Origin: Trichomonas vaginalis G3
Taxonomy: Eukaryota > Parabasalia > Trichomonadida > Trichomonadidae
Reading direction: 5' to 3'
DNA length: 64,000 bases
NCBI RefSeq assembly: GCF_026262505.1
Contig: NC_067204.1
Span: 12,480,522 to 12,544,521 of the forward strand
Positions 41,121 to 50,692 of this stretch are shown one piece after another. Each line of letters starts with the position of its first letter. Within the stretch, counting starts at the first letter, position 1. The notes under the pieces were generated by a model. That model was given only the letters and a program-made list of their open reading frames with translations. It was not told the origin of the DNA and did no database searches. A program made the position numbers and the translations under genes.

Positions 41121-41356
41121 AATATATTTTAGGTGAAGAGGTGAGATTTCACCTGTTTTTTCACCTAATTTTTCACCTCTTTTTTCACAAACGTTTTACA
41201 TGGTAAACGTTATTTTTTAAATTTTGTGAAAACTCAACGGTTTGACACAAGCCATATGCCATTTTACTCAGAATTTTGTTGCTGAATTCAATAAAAATAT
41301 ATTTTAGGTGAAGAGGTGAGATCTCACCCGTTTTCTCACCTAATTTTTCACCCCAG
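41116..41356 (+). repeat. Two palindromic AGGTGAA/TTCACCT clusters, element B
   Basis: Sites at 41116-41180 and 41290-41356: AATAAAAATATATTTTAGG, then TGAAGAGGTGAGAT(T/C)TCACC and further TTCACCT words. Same layout as 9021-9260 in element A with a different word. Confidence 0.85.
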
Positions 41357-41361
41357 TTATT

Positions 41362-42297
41362 TTATAAGCGTTTTACATGAATTGTACGATGTATATTTGA
41401 AATCCTAAACAGTTTTGTAGCTTCTATTTCTTCTTTTAGTACATCGAATGTTTTAACAATGCCGAAGGTTTCTTTATACTTCTTCTTGACGTCAGATAGA
41501 AGGAAATCGTCAGCAGTTGGATAGTTTTTGTTCAGAAATTCTAACATGTCCATTTTATTTTCTACCGGCTTCTCTGCTTCTTTCTTTAAATCTGCATAGT
41601 CGTTTCTCATTCTTTCTATCTCTTTGACGGAGTAGTTATATTTCCTCATTGCTGCTTTACATTTAGAACATTGCGGGTTCATTTTTGCGTTATATTCTGA
41701 AACCTTACCTGCTAAAACAACCAAGGCGTCAATGGTTTTCTTTAAATCTGAAGCAGCTGGTTTTATCTGTTCATGCCATACCTTACCTCTTCTATCTTTA
41801 TCTCTTATCTGCCATACACATTTTGCAGCTAATGAAACAAAGTTGTCGTATGTCTTAAACTCCCCAGATTTATATATGTCAGAGATGTTCTTATATACCA
41901 TGTCGCAATCTTTGTCCATAACTTTATGGTTGCAATGAAAACCAAGGAATTCATAATTTACCTTTCGTATGAACTTCTTTATTTCTACTGAGTCAGTTGC
42001 TTTGACTTCAATTTCATCGAATTCAGGAATAGTGAGCTTTTGTTGTTGGATTTCAGGTAGTTTAAGCAAATGGTCGATGAGGTCCTCCATTTCATAAAGA
42101 TACTGTTCATTTGTTTCATCTTTCGCACTACAGTCTAAATTACTTGTTAAAAGTTCCTGCTTTATCTTCTGGATTTCTGTTTCGAAAGTATATGAAGAAG
42201 GAATGAAGCTTTTCATTTCTACTAACATAGATGTTGGATTCATGACTAACGAGTTTGGTGCTGTTGTTTGAATTGTTGTTGTGCCGACTGTTGACAT
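41362..42297 (-). CDS. 311-residue accessory protein, element B
   Basis: Open from the ATG at 42297 (MSTVGTTTIQTT). Helical N-terminal half, beta block LTIPEFDEIEVKATDSVEIK, His/Cys-containing block FLGFHCNHKVMDKDCDM, then CSKCKAAMRKYNYSVKEIER, a possible half zinc site leading into a coiled coil, and a C-terminal domain (FGIVKTFDVLKEEIEATKLF) with a basic end. Start context and first residues resemble those of the KilA-N gene (MSTTENTTTV), so both probably share a promoter type. Family not recognised; likely DNA-associated. Confidence 0.6.
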   Translation of the reverse strand: MSTVGTTTIQTTAPNSLVMNPTSMLVEMKSFIPSSYTFETEIQKIKQELLTSNLDCSAKDETNEQYLYEMEDLIDHLLKLPEIQQQKLTIPEFDEIEVKATDSVEIKKFIRKVNYEFLGFHCNHKVMDKDCDMVYKNISDIYKSGEFKTYDNFVSLAAKCVWQIRDKDRRGKVWHEQIKPAASDLKKTIDALVVLAGKVSEYNAKMNPQCSKCKAAMRKYNYSVKEIERMRNDYADLKKEAEKPVENKMDMLEFLNKNYPTADDFLLSDVKKKYKETFGIVKTFDVLKEEIEATKLFRISNIHRTIHVKRL

Positions 42298-42384
42298 TTC
42301 TGTTCTTTTATACAAAATAAAAAAATAAATAAAAATAAAACTAACTTTATTTTTTCTATCTTAAGGAAATTCATGAAAATTCAT

Positions 42385-42448
42385 GAGGGTGAAAAAACAG
42401 GTGAAAAAAGAGGTGAAATCTCACCTCTTCACCTAAATTATATTTTTG
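42385..42448 (-). repeat. Palindromic cluster, element B, inverse orientation
   Basis: GAGGGTGAAAAAACAGGTGA, then GGTGAAATCTCACC and TTCACCTAAATTATATTTTT, followed directly by the palindrome TGCTGAATTCAGCA. Confidence 0.85.
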
Positions 42449-42451
42449 CTG

Positions 42452-42775
42452 AATTCAGCAACAAAATGAACGAGGTCAGGATGTATGTAAATACATTTGA
42501 ATTCATTCATAACACCCTTTGTAAGCTCATAAAATGCTTGTTTTGAGGTCGAGCCACTTTTGGCTCCACCGTATTCTTTCAACCAAAACTCAAGAATTTC
42601 CTGCATGAATTTTGTATAAAAAGCAACCGTCTGAATTCAGACTGTTGCTATATTCTTCACAAAATGCCTTATAATACTCTTCCCAGGACTTATTTTCCAA
42701 CAACTTTCTAAAGTCTTTCCTAAACTGACTGACTGACTGACTGACTGACGGCACAAAGTGGCTTAACGAAAACAT
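42452..42775 (-). pseudogene. Partial KilA-N-type gene, element B
   Basis: Starts at the ATG at 42775 (MFSLSHFVPSVSQSVSQF); the SVSQ repeats come from a GACT microsatellite at about 42725-42747. Later blocks ALTKGV-like FYELTKGVMNEFK and IYIHPDLVHFVAEF match the yvHPdLa...A pattern in the middle of KilA-N domains. The gene ends at the GAATTC palindrome between two clusters. One or two breaks. Confidence 0.5.
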
Positions 42776-42800
42776 TAATATATAAAATTCATGAAAATTC

Positions 42801-42868
42801 AAGAGGGTGAAAAAACAGGTGAAAAAAGAGGTGAAATCTCACCTCTTCACCTAAACATTATTTTTGGT
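42801..42868 (-). repeat. Palindromic cluster abutting the Pro-rich gene, element B
   Basis: GAGGGTGAAAAAACAGGTGA, AGAGGTGAAATCTCACC, TTCACCTAAACATTATTTTTG. The homologous gene in element A continues where this cluster begins. Confidence 0.85.
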
Positions 42869-43187
42869 GCGGGAACAACTTTCTCTCAATTGGAGCTGTA
42901 GCATACTCTTTGCGTAAGCGGTTCAGACCTTCTTCGAAGTCTTGGTCTCTCTTGGACTGAGATTGGAATTGCTGGGGTGGAGCTTGCTGGAACAACCAAG
43001 GGTTGGGGCAGTAAGGCATAGGCTGAGGAGGGTAGTTCGGGAAGCCTTGTGGTGGGTAGTAACCTTGAGGTGGAAATTGGTAGTAATTCGGAGGTACTTG
43101 CTGGAACTGAGGTTGCTGAGGAGACTGTTGTGGTTCTTTAGGTTCCTCTGGTTTGGGAATGGACTCGGTTGGTGGGACGTCGGACAT
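42858..43187 (-). CDS. Pro/Gln/Tyr-rich protein, short form, element B
   Basis: 109 residues, open from MSDVPPTES. Pro/Gln/Tyr low-complexity part as in the copy at 11176, but the frame ends inside the adjoining palindromic cluster, giving a different C-terminus. The same short form occurs in C at 60377. Confidence 0.5.
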   Translation of the reverse strand: MSDVPPTESIPKPEEPKEPQQSPQQPQFQQVPPNYYQFPPQGYYPPQGFPNYPPQPMPYCPNPWLFQQAPPQQFQSQSKRDQDFEEGLNRLRKEYATAPIERKLFPHQK

Positions 43188-43188
43188 T

Positions 43189-43519
43189 GTTCTGAAACAG
43201 TACAAATATTGTTCTGAAGCAGTGCAAGTCTTGTTCTGAAAAAGTACAAGTATTGTTCTGAAACAGTACAAGTATTGTTCTGAAAAAGTGCAAGTATTGT
43301 TCTGAAAAAGTACAAGTATTGTTCTGAAACAGAAAATTTTTCTCACAAATTGAGAGCTTTTACGGGGAATTTGTTCTGAAAAAGTTCAAGTCTTGTTCTG
43401 AAAAAGTTCAAGTCTTGTTCTGAAACAGTACAAGTATTGTTCTAAAAAGTACAAGACTAGTTCTGAAAACAGTACAAGTAGTTTCTGAAAAAGTACAAGA
43501 CTAGTTCTGAAACAGAACA
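43189..43519. repeat. 22-bp repeat array between divergent genes, element B
   Basis: About twelve units of TTGTTCTGAAA(A/C)AGTACAAG plus two bases. Two blocks (43189-43333 and 43371-43519) are separated by a unique 38 bp. Each unit is an imperfect dyad (CTTGT/ACAAG). Unit length equals that of the unrelated units at the same position in element A. Confidence 0.9.
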
Positions 43520-43883
43520 ATGGACAATATCGAGCCATTAGATGAGGCAATTTACCTTATAGAGATAAATGAAGTTGTTAAGCAGTACTTGGGCAAGGAC
43601 AAAGCCAACAAGTCCCTCGGCTTCTGGTTGTCTGGAAGAGGTGCGCTGAAAATCGAAATTGAAACCGGAATTCAATTCAAATACCAGAAAACACTCCTGT
43701 AGACGACATAAAGGAGATGAAGAAAGAAGCTCTTCTCAAGTTCTTTGCAAAGCGCCCATGATACAAACTTCCAAACAGAGAGAGTCCAATTCCACGAATT
43801 ATACAAATTCTCAGAGCACTGTTCCACTTCTCGGGTCAGCCGTTCTAATAACCTCAGAAGGCGACATCCAACCAGTTCAGTAA
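43520..43883 (+). pseudogene. About 120-residue protein, unknown, element B
   Basis: Copy of the genes at 12068 and 61040, starting MDNIEPLDEAIYLIEINEVV. About two breaks. Confidence 0.55.
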
Positions 43884-43994
43884 ACATCTCATTTTAACTC
43901 ACTTTTTATGTTTTTTGTGAAAGTGTCAAAAATAAATTTTTTCATGAGTTTTCTACGATGTTAGAAAAAATGTTATTTTCTAATATCTTCACAT

Positions 43995-44849
43995 TCAATA
44001 CTTTTTCAGCACTTTTCCGTAGTTATTATATGAAGACAATTCGAGATAAAAGTCATAGTACAATGAATAATATGTTGCACACCATTTGTTGTGAACCAAA
44101 CTTGAAAGTCAGAGAAACTGTTACTAGATGTTCGTAGAATTTAGAAGCAAAGTCATAAAAGTCCTTACGATACATAGAAAACTGTTGTTGCTTGAACTGA
44201 AACTTGCATGACACATAACATTTTGAGGGTCAAACACGTTTCTATAAACCATCAAATCTGCTGGTGGAAGTATAAATTTAAATGGACCATCTGTGTAATG
44301 GTTCGTTCTGGTTTAGTAACCGAAGAAATTGTGCCCAAGAACGTTTGTCTACTTCCCAAAATAAAAACTCTGTATCTCTTGGAGGGTTAATTTCAATCTT
44401 TTGAAATGAAACGGTGGAGTTCATCTTGTCATATTCTAGTTTCAGATAGTATGTTCCATTTAGTAAAGAGTTGTATTTTTCTTGAAATTCCCAATAATAT
44501 TTGTTCATTTGAGTTTGAAAGTCATCTAGAGTTTTCTCAGACTTTCGTCTGAACGAACTGTAAAGATTCTCATTTCGTCAAATTTGTCTATTAGACCATC
44601 AGAACCTTCATACTGCCCATGAAAATATACTGCGAACATAAATGCGTTAGTTCTATTTGAAAACAAAACTCTTCTAAATCCTATTGCCTTTGCATCTGAA
44701 GGACTTTGAAGCCAACGAATTGGATAGTCAAACCTGTATTCTCGGGATGAAATTTCTTCATCTGAAATAGTCCTACCAGCATTTGTAAAGATATAGTCTA
44801 ACGGTTTTGTATCTGCTACTTTTGTTCTTTGTTTTTCAACCTGAAGCAT
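43995..44849 (-). pseudogene. About 280-residue protein, unknown, element B
   Basis: Starts MLQVEKQRTKVADTKPLDYI. Homologue of the gene at 20396 in element A, but placed between the 22-bp array and the polymerase and on the other strand relative to the shared arm. Conserved FDYPIRWLQ, AIGFRR and FLFWEVD blocks. About two or three breaks. Bases 43884-43994 are AT-rich with no gene. Confidence 0.6.
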
Positions 44850-44954
44850 TTAATATATGTAAAAATATATTGTTTTAAAATGGTATGCCATTTCATATTT
44901 CTCATCTAACAAACAAGTTTCCCAACGGTCTTCTCCAACAAACTCAGCGTACAT
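44850..44954 (-). CDS. Possible 34-residue protein, element B
   Basis: MYAEFVGEDRWETCLLDEKY and 14 further residues, ending in a stop that directly precedes the ATG of the next gene. Identical in length in element C. Short, so uncertain; it could be an upstream frame acting on translation of the next gene. Confidence 0.35.
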   Translation of the reverse strand: MYAEFVGEDRWETCLLDEKYEMAYHFKTIYFYIY

Positions 44955-44998
44955 TTCAAATAAAATAAAAAAATGTCACTTTTTTTAAAATAAATTTT

Positions 44999-47152
44999 TT
45001 ATTTCATGCAATGTTTTATTTCTGTGCCGTCTTCAAGTATGCCCCAATATTTCCTTTTCGATATTACATGAACTTCGGAAAATACCTTATCTAGCTTAAA
45101 ACAGCCCATCTTTTCACCGACCATTCCCATTTCAATGAGTTTGTTGTATCCTTCTTCGTTCGTCATGAGTGCGTCAATGTTCTCATAGTAAACCTTGACT
45201 TTGGATTTGACTTCGGAGAAGAATTTGTTGTAGTTGTCAAGGACTGCCTTTGCGAACTGAGGGTAAGACCAATGTTCGACAATAGGTTTTAATGTGGTTA
45301 CTAAGCCACTTTGACCTTGAGTGAATTCGTACTTCAAAACAAAAGGAGAAAACCTTTCAACAAAGTTGTCGACCTTCTCATAATGTTTACTCTTCATCTC
45401 TTGAGGTTTCTTAATGGAATATCCCCATGTCGAATTCATAAGCAATTTGAGTGTCATTGCAAGTTTGGGGTTTGAAGCTTTCCTAATATCATACAGTTGT
45501 TGTATGACTTTTCCAACTGTATAGTTCCTTCCCGGGAACTCACCATCTTCGTTTGGAATTCCAGTCGGAATATATTGGACAAACCTCATGTATGCAGCGT
45601 TAAGGTCGACATAGTATATCTTTTCATCTGAGTCGAACTTGTCGCAACCAATTGGTCCAGTTTGTGGAAATTCAAGTGAGTCTCTTATCTTCTGAGAAAC
45701 TTCTCCTGTTATCTCATAAACATCGTCGAAGCAACCTGTTTCATATAAAACCTTCTGACCTAACTCAGATGCTCTCCAATACAATTTGACGTCAATTGGA
45801 TGTCTCAATGGAAGTTTGTTTATAGCATCTTGAAGTTCTTGCAACCTCATTGGAAGTTCTTCTGGTTCAGGTTGGTATCCGAACATACCAACTCCTTGTG
45901 GAACTGTGTACTTCTTTTGTACTAGAACTTTGTCTGGAACAACTTTTGGTCTTGCTAACAATGAAAAGTTTGTTTCGTCTTTTGGTACAAAAGTTTCTGT
46001 CAGCTTGTCATCTGGAATTGGTTCCAACAAACCTTTCTCGAAAAGAATGTTTACAGCTCTGACAATGTTGCACTTACTTTTACCAAAGAATGGGTTTGTA
46101 AGACTTTCGTTCAACATGAAGTGGTTGTGGACAATTACAATCTTCAACCATGGTAAGTCTTTGTCAACAACATAGTCGTCATGTGAAGAACCTTTAGCTG
46201 TAGGTATGTTGACTCGGATATTGACATTTGCCAACGGTGCAATTTTTGCCAATTGACCTCTGAGAATGTACCTTGTCTTCACACATGACTCAAGATACTT
46301 CATCTTCTCATCTGTAACAAGACCAGAGTTCCTGAGACATGTAAGAATACAAGGTTCATTGACAATTGTTTCAATTGAATTGTAAATTCCATACCTTGTC
46401 AAGTCAATGTCAGACTTATTTATGAACGGGAAGTATCCAGCATGTTGTCTGACTGCTTGAGGGTTAGGTTGGTACCATTCGAACTTGACACTTGCAATTC
46501 CTTCAATTGCATTCAAAATGTCTGAGTCGGAGTCAACCATTTGTTCTCTCTTTGTAGTCTTGAAAGCGTCAAGAAGTTTTGCGGCTGTTTGTTCATTGCC
46601 ATGTGCATAGTAAATGTGACCATCCAAATCTGTTATGGTCAATCTGAGATTGTGTCCTTTCTTATTTCCGTCTTGAATTGCAGCAAGTACTCCCATGAAG
46701 CCTTCTTTGTTCTTTCCTTCGTCAAAGTTTACTGTAAAGGTTCGACCAGATGTAAATTGACTTCTAACTTCACGATACTTTTCATATGCATATCTTGTTC
46801 TTTCCATGGGAGCATGTGCGTCTTCACCTTTTCCTTTTTTCCTTCTCAAAGGATGCAATTGTTCGTCATGTTTCCAGTAGAATCTGGCAAAGCCGTCGTG
46901 TCCTTCAACTTGAGGTTCACTAACATCGAAAGGCATGTCCATAAGACGTTCTTCTTCTAACCTCTCTAGTCTGTTTGGATAATTGGCACGTGCTGTTTCC
47001 AAATCCATTTCGTAGCGAAGACCAGACAATTTGTCATAGACTTTTATGGGTCTTCCCTTCCTATATTTAAAATTCTTCGAAACTCTCCAACCATATCTTT
47101 GTAACTCTGCTTTTATTCTAGCAGACTTTCTATCCATTCTATATGGGGGCAT
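44999..47152 (-). CDS. Short family-B DNA polymerase, element B
   Basis: 717 residues, open, nearly identical to the copy at 14252: motif A YYVDLNAAYM, motif B LLMNSTWGYS, candidate motif C YYENIDALM. The polymerase is better conserved between A and B than the capsid arm appears to be by eye. Upstream leader TTTTTATAAAAATAAAAAA-type AT tract. Confidence 0.85.
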   Translation of the reverse strand: MPPYRMDRKSARIKAELQRYGWRVSKNFKYRKGRPIKVYDKLSGLRYEMDLETARANYPNRLERLEEERLMDMPFDVSEPQVEGHDGFARFYWKHDEQLHPLRRKKGKGEDAHAPMERTRYAYEKYREVRSQFTSGRTFTVNFDEGKNKEGFMGVLAAIQDGNKKGHNLRLTITDLDGHIYYAHGNEQTAAKLLDAFKTTKREQMVDSDSDILNAIEGIASVKFEWYQPNPQAVRQHAGYFPFINKSDIDLTRYGIYNSIETIVNEPCILTCLRNSGLVTDEKMKYLESCVKTRYILRGQLAKIAPLANVNIRVNIPTAKGSSHDDYVVDKDLPWLKIVIVHNHFMLNESLTNPFFGKSKCNIVRAVNILFEKGLLEPIPDDKLTETFVPKDETNFSLLARPKVVPDKVLVQKKYTVPQGVGMFGYQPEPEELPMRLQELQDAINKLPLRHPIDVKLYWRASELGQKVLYETGCFDDVYEITGEVSQKIRDSLEFPQTGPIGCDKFDSDEKIYYVDLNAAYMRFVQYIPTGIPNEDGEFPGRNYTVGKVIQQLYDIRKASNPKLAMTLKLLMNSTWGYSIKKPQEMKSKHYEKVDNFVERFSPFVLKYEFTQGQSGLVTTLKPIVEHWSYPQFAKAVLDNYNKFFSEVKSKVKVYYENIDALMTNEEGYNKLIEMGMVGEKMGCFKLDKVFSEVHVISKRKYWGILEDGTEIKHCMK

Positions 47153-47179
47153 TTTTATAAAAATAAAAAATATTTTTTT

Positions 47180-47234
47180 TCTTTACTTTACATAACCGCC
47201 TGCTGCTATCAGTCTTTGACGCCAACCCATACAA
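47180..47234 (-). pseudogene. C-terminal end of the charged protein behind the polymerase, element B
   Basis: Corresponds to the last codons (GMGWRQRLIAAGGYVK-like) of the gene at 16435 in element A. It meets the A tract at the start of element C. Confidence 0.7.
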
Positions 47235-47249
47235 AAAAAAAAAAAAAAA

Positions 47250-47305
47250 GGTAGTGGGGCTTCCAGGCGCGTTGCGCCCTCTAGCCCCGAAGATGTTTAG
47301 TATAA
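47250..47305 (+). repeat. Left terminal inverted repeat of element C
   Basis: Same hairpin-bearing terminal sequence as in B, preceded by 17 or so A residues that touch the interrupted end of element B. The first coding region of C starts only 25 bases after it. Confidence 0.85.
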
Positions 47306-47329
47306 AACCGCTTTTTAACTTCACTTAAA

Positions 47330-50300
47330 ATGCCACGTAAGCTACGTAAGAATATACGTAAGAGGAAGAGAGCATTGAAACATCCAATAGTAAAACTGAC
47401 ACCACAACAACAGTTGCAACAACAAATGCTGAATGACCCCACTATGTTGCAACAAATGTCAAGCAATCCTATGCTTTTAAACCGAGTTTTTGGTGCACAG
47501 AGTGGAGGTTTAAGAGCGGCACTTTTAGCAAAAATGGCAGGCTATGGTGGAGCTGCAGACGGAACAGCTTATAACCCTCAAAGTCAAATGAATTTGAGTT
47601 CACTCAAAAATCAAATATCAGATGTCAAAAAGTCAAACATAGACATACAGAAACAAATAAGTGAAAACGAAAAGAAACTAGAATATGACAGACACACAAA
47701 GAAACTCAATGAGTTAAACGTAGAGAAAAAGAAGAAAGAAGAACAACTGAAAGAACTAAGTACAGAGGAATATGCGAAAAAAGTGTCAGAAAAAGCAGCA
47801 GAAGTAGCAAAAATGGAACAAGATGTTATAAATTTGAAAAACCATACTACTCAATATAAAGTACTGAAAGATGAAGAGATAAAACAAAAAGTCCTGAAGA
47901 CATATATGGATAGCGATGAGTATAAAAAAGAAGTTGAAGCAAATGTAAAGACAGAAAAACTTTTACAGTTGCAAAACCAAACCGTACAGTATGAAAACTT
48001 AGCACAAGAAAGTAAAAATAACGACGCAGCCATGCAAAAGGCAATGAAAAGCGCAGAATATATAAAAGCTAATAATGACTGGTTAGATGCCCAAGCCAAC
48101 GCTAAAGCAGCCCAACTTATAGGGTCAATAAGGACAAAATACAAGCGGATGAAGACAGTTCAAATGAAGCTTTAATGAATGCTGACTTTAAAATGCCTTC
48201 GAAGCTCTTCATAGTAAGGTGAAACTAGTGAACGACTTCTCATCTGGAAAGAAACTGAAGTCTGAAGGTTTCGACAAAGAGTTAAGAGAAGTAGCACAAA
48301 ATATGACGAAAATAACAGATGCAGCAACGAGACAGGCAGTTCAAAGTGCCTATGACGCCGTTAGAGCAACTGTTGTGGAAAGTCAAGAAAAAGAGTTACA
48401 ACAGACCAAAACAGACCTAGTAAATGCTTTCTTAAAAACGAAAAGTCAGGTAGGACATTATGCTGCAGATGGAACATATGTGCCAGCTGGTGGAACTTAT
48501 ATACCACCAAACCCTCCAAGAGAAGCACCTGCACCAGGACTACCTAAAACATTTACATCGTCACATGGACACAGACACAGGCATGCACCAAAACCAACAC
48601 AACAACAACAGTTCAAAATCCAGCACCACAACAACAACCAAAACCAACAGTTCAAAACCTGCACAGCAACCAACAGTTCAAAATCCAGCACAGCAACCAA
48701 CAGTTCAAAACCCTGCACAACAACAACCACAAACAGAGCAAGGACATAAAAGAAGTAGAGAAAAAGGAAACCAAGAATTCTTAAAAATGCTTAAGGAAGA
48801 TTATGGTTACCCAGATACTCTTGACTTTAGTGACAGATATAAAGAAGCTATTAGAAAGTTCAAGGAAGGAAATACTGACCCGAACCTATTTAGCTTTATG
48901 GTTCAGCACCAAATGGGATATAATCTCAAACCTGGAAAATACAAGCTCGCTAAGGGATATGATTTAATAGCATATCATCCAAATGACATGAATGAATTTA
49001 CTCCGAGATATTTGGTGTCAGAGCTAAATGATAATTCAACTCTCTTCATGAAACGCGTAAAAATAGAGACGGAACGAAAGAAGAAAGGTTTATGAGTCCG
49101 GATGACTTAGATAGGGAACTTGTTAAAAACGGTCTCGGAATATATGAAATGCCAGCAGATGAGGTACAAGAAACTCCACAGGAAGAAGTTCAGATACAAC
49201 CAGACATGGAAGAAATAGTTCAGCAACAACAGCTAGAAGAGCCTGAAGGAAACGAACAAGTCCCTCCTTTGGAAACTAACTTCACAGAACTAGATGAAGA
49301 TTTGGAACAGCCGAAAAATCTTGACCCTCAACAAGTGTATGCGGAGAATATGGAATCTTTCCAAGAGTCTAAGAAAAATTCGGCTGACATAGTAGAAGAA
49401 TATCGAAAAATGTTCGCCGACATACAAAAGACTCCAACATCAGATGAAAATATTCAGCATAGAATGGAAGTACTGAAAGAAAATGTACGCAAATACAACA
49501 ATCCTTTTTACTTACGACCATATAACGTTCAATCTTTGGCTGAACTCGGTGAAAATAAAAGGTTAAATTTCAACAAAACATATAGAAATGAAACATTGTT
49601 TAAAGTTCATTCAGAACCTAACCAAGATGGAAACAAACCTACTTTTGTTTCTGCAGACTATGGAACTACAATGAAATGGGGTCATAAAGCTAATCCGGAT
49701 AGGTGGTTCATAAACTTACAACCTCAATTCCAAGAAGTTGTAGACGCAATGGAAGTGAATGGTGAACCAGATATAGCTGGTATTTTAAGCGCGGCTTTAA
49801 TGCCATTGAAAGATATGAAAGATGCAGATATTTTGGACCAGTATGAAATGAACATGGCTGATGGAAATATAACACCTGACGTTCTAGAACATTTATCTCA
49901 AAGAACTACACAGAACCATAGAGATGGTATATTTGGTGAAGAGTTTAGAAAGAAAGTTAGGGAGAGAGAAGGAAGAGAACCTATTGTACATGACCTTGCA
50001 AACGAAAGTTTGCAAAATGTCATAAAAACTGACTTTGCAGACAATGAACTGAGAAGGGATGAATATTTAAGAAAACTCAAATGGGCAGTACCAAATGAAA
50101 TGTTAGTATTGAAAAACATGTTCCATGACAAAATAAAACCAACTACAGAAATAAATGACGCAAGACTGAAACATTGGGTAAAAGCTTTCCCATTCACAAA
50201 AGATATTATTGGTAACATGGAAAGAAAACCAGAATGGCTACAAAAACATATATTTGGAAACGAGCTTATTCCATATGGACAAGCTCTGTTTGAAGAGCTT

Positions 50301-50660
50301 GAACCGGAAACTCAGGAAAGAGTCATGCAAACAATAAGCGAAGACTCAAGTACAAACTATGACAAAATCTTTCTAGGATATAGGTTACCTGAGATGGGCG
50401 ACCAGAGCCCAAAGGCAAAAAGGACATGGGAAATTTACAACATATTAGGTGAACATGAGGCAAAGATGCAACAACTTGAAGCAGAGGGCAAGTTACCAAA
50501 AGCGACACCAAAGAAGAAGAGAAGAGTAGAACAAAGTGAAAGTAGTGAAGAAGTAACTTCATCTAGTGAAAGTAGTGGCAATGAAGGAAAAAGAAGAGTT
50601 AAAAACTCAGTCAGGAAGAAAGTAAAGCTTGGTCCGAGTGGGTTCTATTATGATATATAA
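47330..50660 (+). pseudogene. Large coiled-coil, P/Q-rich virion-type protein, element C
   Basis: Copy of the gene at 29633, preceded by the same TTCACTTAAAATG start. The Pro/Gln repeat tract differs in arrangement. About three breaks. Confidence 0.8.
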
Positions 50661-50692
50661 ATCCAACTATTCTATATTTTTACCCATATGAA

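Larger units (their letters stand above)
29229..47234. mobile_element. Polinton/Maverick element B
   Basis: Starts at a terminal inverted repeat at 29229 after an A-rich tract and runs through the same left arm as element A to the DNA polymerase. It ends abruptly at about 47234 inside the gene that follows the polymerase, where an A tract and the terminal repeat of element C begin. Either C inserted into B, with the rest of B lying beyond C outside the window, or the two recombined. About fifteen breaks; the large coiled-coil protein, ATPase, ssDNA-binding candidate, 311-residue gene and polymerase are open. Near identity to C implies a recent copy. Confidence 0.9.

Noticed and set aside
43189-43519. 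CRISPR-like appearance of the 22-bp arrays
   Set aside because: Units follow each other without unique spacers, and no cas genes are near; the setting is a eukaryotic element.
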